Part shown: piece by piece, positions 1-8,166 of the stretch | Numbering within the stretch: position 1 is the stretch's first letter | Layout of the letters: the number at the start of each line of letters is the position of its first letter | From: Euglena gracilis | Taxonomy: Eukaryota > Euglenida > Euglenophyceae > Euglenales | Direction of reading: 5' to 3' | Assembly (NCBI GenBank): GCA_039621445.1 | Contig: CP154956.1 | Span: 79,418,474-79,482,473 of the forward strand | DNA: 64,000 bases | Made by a program: the position numbers and the translations under genes | Notes under the pieces: model-generated | Database searches by the model: none | What the model was told of the DNA's origin: nothing | Seen by the model: the letters and a program-made list of their open reading frames with translations, nothing else

Positions 1-116
1 TTCATTTTCCCAGCATGGTCACTTTTGGAGAAACCACGGCAGGATTTCGTTCAATGGCAAGGGTCAATGGCTCGAACCATTGACCCCCCCCCCGAAAGAA
101 AACTCTCTCCCGGCAG

Positions 117-416
117 GACCCCGCCGACTTCACTGGCACCGGGAACTACTGGGGCGATTTCTCCGCCACCGATGAGGAAGGCAGGCAGGGAGGGGCTTCC
201 AGGAAGGGGGTGTTGGTCGCCCATCGGCGTATCACCCAGGAGGGTTGCCATTTGTTGTTCGGAGGTGGATCGAATCAAATGGTGGGCCGGCAGTCGACAG
301 CTGGGCCTGCAGGGTTCCAGCTACCCCAAAGAGTCGGCCAACTGGGGCTAACACACATGGGGGGACCCTCGCTCGGCGCCTTCAGCACCTCGGTAGGGTC
401 GCCCCACGTGCATTAA
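117..416 (+). CDS. Candidate exon, unknown protein (copy A)
   Basis: A pyrimidine-rich 'ctctctcccggcag' acceptor ends at 116, and the following frame is open to TAA at 414-416. The first part reads 'TGNYWGDFSATDEE', which looks like real protein; the rest is low-complexity and may be intron. Copy B (acceptor at 30280) keeps this first part with one silent and one missense change and then diverges by indels near 185, so the true exon probably ends about there. No good GT donor is obvious. Function not recognised. Confidence 0.35.
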   Translation, partial: DPADFTGTGNYWGDFSATDEEGRQGGASRKGVLVAHRRITQEGCHLLFGGGSNQMVGRQSTAGPAGFQLPQRVGQLGLTHMGGPSLGAFSTSVGSPHVH

Positions 417-759
417 CCCCGGTTGGGCAACCCTTTGGGTTCGCTGTCCACCCCGTAGAAGCAAATGCCTCTAAAATGGAATGGATGAAGGGGTACAAGA
501 AAACAGGGACAAACTGGAAGAGTGGAAGAGGGGCACGAGGGGGGGGGCTGCTTTGGCTAATGCAAGAATGTGCCAGAGCTGCCGTGGTGGCGTTTCATTT
601 CCCTTCCCAAAAGAGTTCCTCCCCTGAAAATTGGGTCGATCCGGACCCCCCAGCCAGAGTCTTTTTGCCCACAAAAGCGGAAGCCAACCAGTCCAACTCC
701 AACACCTCCCCAGTGACAGCCAAGTGGCGCCCTCCCACCCCCCCCCCCCCCCCCCTCCC

Positions 760-988
760 CCCCCCCCTGGTGGGGAGGCCTTCCTGCTGGCGTGAAGGCG
801 CGCCTCCGGGCTCGGGACGGGCGGGTGCCGGTGCGGTGGTATGGCCCGGCCCGGCTCGAAAGGCCAGCGAGGAGCTCCCAAGCAGTGACCTCCGGTCATG
901 GGAGTGGCACCCATTGCAGCTCGTTGACCCCCATGTCAACGGCACGTTTCTGGTTCATGACCCCGCTCTTTGCTTTGAAGCGCTGTGA
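760..988 (+). CDS. Candidate terminal exon with poly(A) signal, unknown protein (copy A)
   Basis: The frame ends 'HPLQLVDPHVNGTFLVHD' and a short tail at TGA 986-988. An AATAAA lies at 1020-1025, 32 bp after the stop, as expected for a 3' end. Between the copies one third-position change (ACG to ACT, Thr) is silent in this frame but Arg to Leu in the competing frame, which favours this reading; one change is missense (Pro/Gln). The upstream edge is unclear: a C-run of different length in the two copies shifts the frame before about 770, so the exon likely starts after it. Confidence 0.45.
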
Positions 989-1149
989 CGTTGAAACACC
1001 CGGGTGAGAGTGGTTCTGCAATAAAGAGGCATCCTGATACACCTGGATGAATGCGTGCTATGGCCTTAGAAACGACAGATGCTGATTGCATCTTAGAGGT
1101 TGCAAATTAGATGGACACATAGAAACTGCGCTGTCATGATGGCAGGTCC

Positions 1150-2660
1150 TTTGACTGTCTTCGTCAAAAGGTTGTCAACGATCTGCACCAGAGTTTTTCC
1201 ACACAATCAGGATTGTAAATCCGCTTTCTGTGCATCTGAGAAAAAATAAGAGAGAAATATCACGTTTGCACCTGCTGCATTGATGTGCCGAATAACTTTG
1301 TACCATTTTTCCTGCTGCCACGTCAGCCCAAGAGAGCTTAAATTGTTGGAGCTTTCCACAATGCCTCCAGATTCCTTTTGCTAAAGCCTAAAGGCCACCC
1401 CCCAAAAAACTGTGTTTGCAAGGCATATGCATACAGTAATTAAAGTGCAGAGATCTTCCATAACGTCTTTGATGAAGAGCATTTGGACCTTCAGCAGCTG
1501 TGTGTGGGTGGTGATGAGCTGTGCAAGCTTCAGAATTTTTTCACTGTCGGCCAGATCCTCAGCTCGTGCTCACCATGTTGGTGTATCCCTTATCTTCACG
1601 AAGCCATTGTCCAGCAGCCACCATGTACGAGGCAGAGTCGTGGAGGAAATAATGCACGTCATGTGGTTTCACACAAAAACTCACGAAGCACCAAATGCCA
1701 GAAAATTATGCTTTGGAAAAGATATAAAACATACGGAGTCAAGCAAATCACTCACAGTGTTGCCATTCACGGCCTTCAGGAATTCCAGTTAGAGACTGAA
1801 AGATTGAACGTCAATTGGATCACCCTCTTCTGATCACAATCCTCTTCAACGCTTTGCATGGATGCTTTTCACGAATGTCTTTCCTTCCCCCCTTCCAACT
1901 TGGTGACCTAAACAGTGCTGCTTGATTACTACAGTGTTGGCTCCAAACCACTTTGCACAAAGAGTGCAATACACCTGGAGCAACAAAGCAAAACAACGGA
2001 TGGCAAGCAAGAGACAAACTCGGCGCTCTTTGTCCCCGAAACATCAACAATTTGTCCAAATCCTTGAGCTTTGGCCCAAATTGCCCATTCATAAGTATTC
2101 CGTTGGGCAACATGGCATCCAGGGCCAGGCGTGGGATTACAGTTCAGGTTGCGGAGAAAAAAATGGATGCATACCGACCAACAAAGGTGGCCTTGTGGTG
2201 CTGTCCTCCAACATCTTCCAATGTCCGCAAAAGTTTTTCTTGCAGAGAATTTTTCCCACTTTAGGACAGCAAGAACGCTACCCACATAAATGTGAAGTGC
2301 CCTTCATCCAGGGACTTCGTCCCACCCAAGTTTTGTTCCTGACACGGGATAATGTCCCCTTGCACACCCCCCCCCCGTCCTCATTTCGACAACCATTGGG
2401 GAAAATATCTCAAAAAGGTTTGTCTTCTTGTTCTTTTGCAATGAGCACGCGTCGTTTCTACACATCTTTGTCCAGATCTCTCAGCCAAAAGCCATGGTCC
2501 AAGCTGGTTTCGCAATCATGGTTGCTTGGTTGTGGTGCAAGAAGGTAAGCAATGGCGACAGGAGCAAGAGCAGGAAAATCACATAGACGTGCTTTCACCA
2601 CGCCACACGACCCGAAGTCGTTGAACGCTTTGGATGGGGCGAGGTAAGACAGCATAACGA
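1150..2660 (-). pseudogene. Decayed hAT-like transposase relic (copy A)
   Basis: Several minus-strand segments read as protein in different frames. At 1974-1846 a C-x2-C-x13-H-x3-H finger ('YCTLCAKWFG') follows a good acceptor, as in the N-terminal finger of CGGBP1-like hAT proteins. At 1663-1574 'SASYMVAAGQWLREDKGYT' resembles the 'D-A-x-Y-M-x-K-A-G' block of DUF659/hAT transposases. At 2655-2458 'FPALAPVAIAYLL' resembles the C-terminal hAT dimerisation helix, but it lies upstream of the finger, the wrong order for one gene. Stops and frameshifts break the frames. Host exons remain possible. Confidence 0.35.
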
Positions 2661-2913
2661 TCCCATTGTGACCAAAACACCCCTTGGCTTAATTTGTTTC
2701 CAATAGAGATCCAAAATTGCGGTCTAATTTTATTTTTTAAAAAAATTATGGACCCCCACCCATAAGTCAAAAAAAAATGGCCCAAAATGACCCAAAAGCC
2801 TAAAATGGCCTAATATGGAGGGATTTTGGGGCTTGACTAGGTGCCTGGTTGGTTCCCGGGGGGGGTATGACTTGACACTCGAGGGGGCCCCTTTTCCCCC
2901 GCCCGCCGCCCAG

Positions 2914-3176
2914 CCGGGCCGGCCGTCGCCCACTGGGTCACCCGCGGCGGCCCCGCCCCACCGCCCCCGGCCGACGCCCCCGCCACTGTGGCCCAACGGT
3001 GGAAGGCCCGCGTGCCCCTCGCGCTGGCCGGGGGCTGCCTCACGACGCTGGGCCTCGTGGCCCTCATCGTGTGGCGCGGCCGGCGGACACAGGCCCACTA
3101 CTTCCAGGCCGGCGCCGGCGATGCCGGCGACGGGGACGACGCGGAGCTGGCAAGCGGCAAACCTGCCGAAGACTAG
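2914..3176 (+). CDS. Last exon of a single-pass membrane protein (copy A)
   Basis: An acceptor 'cccgcccgccgcccag' ends at 2913 and the frame (2 leading bases, then 86 codons) stops at TAG 3174-3176. It encodes a Pro/Ala-rich stem, a basic 'QRWKARV', a hydrophobic segment 'LALAGGCLTTLGLVALIVW', a basic stop-transfer 'RGRR' and an acidic tail, the layout of a type I membrane protein C-terminus. An AATAAA is at 3436-3441. The copy B exon has the same length; of four changes three are missense (Ala/Val, Gln/Arg, Asp/Gly). Upstream exons of this gene were not identified. Confidence 0.65.
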
Positions 3177-3441
3177 CCTTCGCCGCGTCCATCTGTGTTG
3201 TAATGCCAACCCTTCTGTCCACGGTGGCGCGCAATCATTTTCCCGAGGATTCCTGTCGCTGCATTCTGATTCTGATTCTGCGATCTGATACATGCAGAGT
3301 CAAGATCTTACTTAACTTCTTTCTTGCAACGTTTTTTTTTGTGTGTAAAACATTCAGTTTTCGCAGGAGCATTTCGGAAGAGCACGAACCTCACACGTGA
3401 ATTTTTAACAGTTGACCCCAATGCAACCCCTAAATAATAAA

Positions 3442-4101
3442 CTCCCCAAATTAATTTACCTTTTTCAATGTGTCGCCTTTGGGGAAAAGCTTCTAAAACC
3501 CTCCAACCAATTCTCCTCTCTGGTGCCCGATGTCTGCTACCAACCCCCAGCAAATTTATATGTGTTCATAACCCAAAGGTTGTTTCAACACCACCCACAT
3601 TCTGATTACGAAGGTGTTGGTTACAGGAAACGGCGTGGAGCTGCATGGTGAGAGGCGTTACCTCTCACCGTGGTGCCATCTCACAGGAATGCCGGATGGA
3701 ATGCCACGCTGGATTCATTCCAGCTTGGCAGGCACACCCATTAGAAAGCACTGTGCTCGACGCAGGCGGAAGGCACCACCCCTGGGTCGGTACTGGTAAC
3801 TCTCCTTCTTCAAAGTTCATTTGAAAACCCAGATGATTTACCACGTGGGTGGGCGGCAGGGTTGATTATTTCACGTGAATTTTGAACGCTGGTTTCAAAA
3901 GATCTTTGACGACCGTGTTCGGGTAATCTTGTGTTGTTTTTTTTTGGTGGGGGTAGCAGCAAAATGTCGGCCATGTGGTCACCGGCGTTCCCCCGGCGTT
4001 CTCGAGCTTCCCCGGGGATTGCCCGCACGGTGTAAACCACCTGCAGCCGACACATCCCGACCTCGGCTCTGTCTCCCGGCTCTGTCTCTGCTACCCCCCA
4101 G
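3442..4101 (+). other. Intergenic or intronic stretch
   Basis: No convincing exon. It holds a near-palindrome 'gtgagaggcgttacctctcac' around 3649-3669 and ends in the pyrimidine-rich tract that forms the acceptor of the exon at 4102. A GC-rich patch 3975-4032 could be the end of an upstream exon (a 'gtgtaaac' donor follows near 4037), but the frame cannot be decided. Confidence 0.4.
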
Positions 4102-4258
4102 GGCCATGTGATGGCCATCCGCCGGGTCGGCCTGCAGTGGAGGGCCCCCGGGCGACACGCCCCGCGGCAGCCAACCCCGGCCCCGACCCCCGTCCACCCC
4201 GCCGCAAAGGCCCCCGCCCCAGCCCAGAGGAAGGCGAGGAAGTGGCGGCCGCTTGCAG
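4102..4258 (+). CDS. Proline-rich exon, unknown protein (copy A)
   Basis: Bounded by a strong acceptor ('ctctgctaccccccag') and a 'GCAG|GTGTTT' donor, with the same 157-nt length as its copy B partner at 34233-34389. In the frame starting CCA at 4104 ('PCDGHPPGRPAVEGPRA' onward) four of five differences between the copies are silent third-position changes and one is Val/Ala; in the frame starting ATG at 4108 the same changes are mostly missense. That pattern argues that the first frame is translated. It is a Pro/Arg/Glu linker without a recognisable domain and may be an N-terminal part of the AlbA_2-like gene downstream. Confidence 0.55.
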
Positions 4259-5690
4259 GTGTTTGGGGGGGGGGACCTTCGGCTGGGCCTCTTTCCAGTG
4301 CTCCCGGCGGTGGTGGGGCTCGTTGGGCCAAAATGGAGGTCCGTGCGTCAGGCAAACGAGCCGACAGGAACGAGTCCATTCCCACTTCCGACATGCTCAG
4401 CTGTGTCTTTTTGGTTCTCTTCTTTCGACAGTGTGTCGAGTCCGACGCCTTAGACCTAAGACCGGAGGGCCCCCTTTTCAGTACGCTTAAATTGCCACTG
4501 CTCTTGTTGTGCCTGAGAAGGGTGAGGCATGACCCCACCCAAAATAATGCATTAACCCCTTGCCTCCGATTTCGAATACATCCCCTGCAACCCTCCAGTT
4601 AAACAAATCAAGGAAGGTTGAAGCAAACATATTTGTAGTTCATTGGGTGAAAGACGCAGACCAATGAAATTGGGCAAGTTCTAACGTCAAATGCTGTCTT
4701 TTTGTGAAAATTTAGCAAATGAACACATTTTTTTGTATTTTTGAAGGCATATTTTTTATTTTTTAAAGGTTTTCTAAGGCATTTGTAATGTTTTGTGTTT
4801 TTTAAGGCATTTCTATATTTTAAAGGTGTCTTTTTTCCAAGGGAAGTCCAAGGGCCATCCCGGCATCGAATGGGGTCCGAGATCAAAAAAAAAAAACGAA
4901 TGGGCTCCGATATCAAAAATGGGTTTTCAAGTCGAAAAACTCATTTTTTTTTATTGGACAATGTTCCACCGATGCCAGAAATTGTTTTTGCTGAGATTTT
5001 CTATTTTATTTTCAGCTCGAATTTCGAGAATTTATCCAATTATTAGTTACTAATTATAATTTAATTTACCAGATTATTTGGGTATTTTCAGTAATTTTTG
5101 AGGTTTTTTAAAAGTTATTTTGGACAAAACTTTTAAGGTGTTTTTTTTTGTTGTTTTTTTAATGCTTTTAAAGTTTTGTGAAAAAAAAACGCCTTTTCAT
5201 TTTTCCCAGTTTTTGGGCGCCTTAAAGAAATACCTTGCACAATTACCCCAAGAATATCATTTGCGTGCTTTTATTTTGGAACCAGCAACTCCAAGAATTG
5301 CATGAAAAACTTCTGTATGAAATAGGATTTTTGTGCTGATACACAGTTTTGTTTTCCCCTCAAGGGGACACCCCCTCCCGTCTCCTGTATAGAACAGTGG
5401 TGTTTTAATTCTTGGACCCCCTCCCCCCTAGGGGGGGGGGGCAGGGGCTGATGGGTATATCTTTTTCGGCACCGAAATTTTTGAAAAGGGTGCTATTTTT
5501 AGCATTGTAGCCATTTTCGGGCAAACGTGGGCGGGTCCCCCGGACCCCCCCTCCCCCAGGGGCCCCACCCCAGGGGGTGGGTGGATGGGTGCCGACCCCC
5601 TCCCCCCCCCCGGTCTTAAAAACACCCCTGGTACAGAACAACAACACCCCCCCATCGGGAGGTTATTTTGTCGCCAAGGCTCCCCCGCAG
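4259..5690 (+). other. AT-rich intron-like stretch
   Basis: Contains T-runs, repeated 'tttaaagg' and 'aaggcatttt' words near 4740-4830 and no open frame with coding character. 5400-5650 is dominated by G and C runs ('ccctccccccta' followed by 'gggggggggg'), potential G-quadruplex ground on both strands. Nothing else supported. Confidence 0.5.
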
Positions 5691-5850
5691 GGGTTAGCCC
5701 CCGAGGTCGCCTCCATCGGTGCCCACGCCGCCTCCATCGGTGCTCCCAAATTGGGCCCTCCCCCCAACGCTTCGCGTGCGGCCCCAGTCCTCCGCCGCAT
5801 CGCCAGTCCAGCGTCTCAGCCGGGCCTCTTTTTACCTTGGCAGACCCCCA
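5690..5850 (+). CDS. Possible Ala/Pro-rich exon (copy A)
   Basis: The frame around 'HAASIGAPKLGPPPNASRA' is open, and copy B differs inside it by exactly 3 nt plus substitutions, keeping the frame. Flanking C-runs differ in length between copies. There is no clear donor, so the boundaries are guesses. No domain recognised. Confidence 0.25.
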
Positions 5851-5897
5851 CAGGGAGGGGGGTCCAAGGCCGCCGCCCCCTATGACCTGTAAACAAT

Positions 5898-6052
5898 GTT
5901 CATTGCACGTTCATTTCATGACATGAAGTGAACATGTCGCTTTATGTCATGAAGTGACATTACACTTCATGTGTCCTGAAGTGACATGACATGTCACATG
6001 TCACGAAGTGACATGTGACATCACATGTCACTTCGTGACGTGTGATGAACCC
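5898..6052. repeat. Palindrome-rich 'CATGAAGTGACATG' cluster (copy A)
   Basis: Built from repeated words 'gacatgaagtgacatg' and 'gtcacgaagtgac'. The core is a perfect hairpin: arms 6000-6017 and 6022-6039 (18 bp) around a 4-nt 'acat' loop. Copy B has the same core at 36126-36143 and 36148-36165, but surrounding repeats differ by small indels. Confidence 0.85.
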
Positions 6053-6285
6053 ACCCGTCACGTGGCCTGGACGTGTCCACATCCAGGCCAAGTGGGACCT
6101 GGCGTGGGACCCAGGTCGCACACTATAGGTTCCGGCACAAAGCTCCGGAAACTTTTGGTAAAATGATTTCAGATGACCCGATTTTTTGAGGGGGTTCCGT
6201 CTGGGCAGGGGTCCTGCTCCCTGGGTGGGTGGAGGGCCGCCTCCCCTGGGGGGGTGGGGGGGCTTTAAATGAAGCCTGGGCGCAG

Positions 6286-6373
6286 CAGTCCGCGGTGGTC
6301 CCGGAGTGCTATGCTGGTGAAGCGCTGGACGTCGGTCGGGGCAGGGGCTTTAGTGGCGCAAGACTGAGTCTGA
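6286..6373 (+). CDS. Short internal exon, unknown protein (copy A)
   Basis: 88 nt between a CAG acceptor and a consensus donor 'GTCTGA|GTGAGT'. The frame starts CAG and reads 'SAVVPECYAGEALDVGRGRG'. The only difference from copy B (36423-36510) is a silent GGT/GGC change. It ends in phase 1. Position and strand fit an exon of the gene that continues into the AlbA_2-like exons. Confidence 0.5.
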
Positions 6374-6750
6374 GTGAGTAACTCGTTTGGGGGGGGGGGT
6401 CGGAACCGAGGGGGGGGAGGTCAGCCACTGGTGGCCTACAGTGTGCCATTGTTTATTGTTTTGGCTCTGGTGGCGGGGTGACCGACCCACCTCCCCCAGG
6501 AAGGCAGTCATTTTCATATTTAAAACAATTTTCAAAACAATCTTTTGAAAAGCAGGGCTCTTGGAAGTGGAGGTTTTGCCAGTGTTTCTTGAAACGGGGT
6601 TGGAGCAGGCACCCTGGTGGTCTATGGTGGTTTTCCCTCTTTGTCTTGTTCTTTTTTCTGCTTTTTGAAGCAGGTTTTTGCAACAGGTTTTTTTTAATTC
6701 CTGAAAGGTGATAAAATGTGGTAAAGAGTCAAATGCACAATTTCCAACAG

Positions 6751-6917
6751 TTCGATGCAGCGATATGCTCAAGCAAGCATCTGCCCCAAAGAGACCAATG
6801 CCTCGCCAATGCTTCCCAAGCCTCAGTGCTCTACCCTGCACTGATGTATTTGGCCGCCCATTCAGGACTCACCTGCAAACACCACATCAGTGGAATCACA
6901 AACAGAAAAGGAGAAAG
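6751..6917 (+). CDS. Candidate exon with different frames in the two copies (copy A)
   Basis: A CAG acceptor (6748-6750) and 'GAAAG|GTAATT' donor bound 167 nt. Copy B (36897-37060) is 164 nt because it lacks 4 nt ('caag') near the start and has one extra A near the end. Read in the phase that gives 'VRCSDMLK', both copies stay open, but the middle is in a different frame: A gives a Pro/Arg-rich stretch, B gives 'HLPQRDQCLANASQASVLYP'. The latter also exists in A in a second open frame. Function unknown. Confidence 0.4.
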
Positions 6918-6947
6918 GTAATTGTGCCAGTGTATGTGTGCAGAGGT

Positions 6948-7085
6948 TATGTTCCGTTATGTTCTGCTCTGTTCTGTTATGTTGTGTTGTGTTATGTTAC
7001 GTTACGTTACGTTATGTTACGTTACATTATGTTATGTTATGTTATGTTATGCTATGGTATGGTATGGTATGGTATGTTATGTTCA
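6948..7085 (+). repeat. Pentanucleotide GTTAT/GTTAC/GGTAT microsatellite (copy A)
   Basis: Runs of 'gttat', 'gttac' and 'ggtat' units. Copy B has the related array at 37088-37237 with a different unit order, so it has rearranged since duplication. Its long plus-strand open frames are a composition effect. Confidence 0.9.
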
Positions 7086-7619
7086 GATGCAATGTTATGC
7101 TTTTCAGCGTCCCATGTGCATATATGTTGCATCGTCAACTCCTTTCACCTCCCATCTTCCTTTTTTTGTCAAAAATTGTGTTTGTTCTGTTGAATCTTTT
7201 TTTAAAGGATCGTCCGGGGTATTGTCCGCGGAACAAATGATGATTTGGATTTGGATGTGCAACTCGACGCTTGGTATTTCGGTCTTTATTTTGCCTGCAG
7301 TTTGGTTTCTTGGGACCCCTGACTGCCTGAGCCCAATATTTTGGTGGGCATGTGTTTTTTTGCCTGCCAAGTCTTCCTGGCCCTCCACGCTCTCTGGGCC
7401 CAATGCAGTGCCCAGTTTGCATCAGTTCGGGGTCACCCAGGGCGTGCTCCCACCCCAAGCCTGCAGTAGTCCCAGAACCCCAGCAGCGATGGGGGCTGGG
7501 TTGGGGATTGCCACCCCGCCGCCGCCGCCGCCGCCACTGCCCATTCTCATTTTCCCATTGGAGCGCCGATTATTTTCCCCTTCGGACGCATTGGCGCCGA
7601 ACGGCGTTTTCCCTTGTGC

Positions 7620-7830
7620 GCACCATAGCACAGTATAGTACCAATTATATATAGCATAGTATAGTACCGATTAGTGTACATATACCGATATATTATACAA
7701 TATTATACATTACCGATATACATACATTTATATAGTGTATATGTATATATATGTATATATATAGTGTACATATACCGATTATACATAGCATAGCATAGTA
7801 CCGATTAGTGCGTACCATAGTATGGTGGGT
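7620..7830. repeat. TA-rich 'accgatata/acatagcatag' repeats (copy A)
   Basis: Short words 'tataccgat', 'tagcatag' and 'gtatatat' repeat. Copy B (37770-38240) is longer by about 300 bp and contains an extra diverged copy of the flanking sequence. Confidence 0.7.
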
Positions 7831-7833
7831 GGG

Positions 7834-7897
7834 GATTTCAGCCTGAACCCGGGTTCAGCAGGGGGGCCCCCTTTGAACCCGGTTTCAGGCTGAAATC
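7834..7897. repeat. Imperfect 24-bp inverted repeat (copy A)
   Basis: Arms 7834-7857 ('gatttcagcctgaacccggg' then 'ttca') and 7874-7897 match at 23 of 24 positions around a 16-nt G/C loop. Conserved in copy B at 38252-38275 and 38291-38314 with a 15-nt loop. Could be the end of a small hairpin element or a cruciform-forming site. Confidence 0.85.
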
Positions 7898-8166
7898 TGG
7901 GTCAGCCACGATTTGTTTAAAACCGTATTCATAGCCCACCAAATGCCTGCCCTGAAACTTGTGGTCATGCCTCACGCAAAATTGAAAAATACGGAAAACA
8001 CAAAATTTGATGGAAAAAACGGCGCCGTTGGGAAAGGGGTCCAACCGCCCCGGCTGTGGGTTGGGTATGACCCCCCCCCCCCGAAGCTTTCGAAAACCTT
8101 CTCAATACCTTCCCAAAAGCCTCTCGACCGTTTCCCACACCCAACCCCGATTCTCCGTCGGAGCAG

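Noticed and set aside
471-945. Long minus-strand frames opposite the terminal exon
   Set aside because: They depend on the poly-C/poly-G run, differ between copies, and have Gly-run content; the plus frame has the stop and poly(A) signal.
2730-3293. 187-codon minus-strand frame opposite the membrane exon
   Set aside because: GC-rich shadow of the plus-strand exon, which has splice sites and a poly(A) signal.
6922-7240. Plus-strand frames rich in Cys, Val, Tyr
   Set aside because: Pentanucleotide GTTAT repeats have no stop in these frames; composition artefact.
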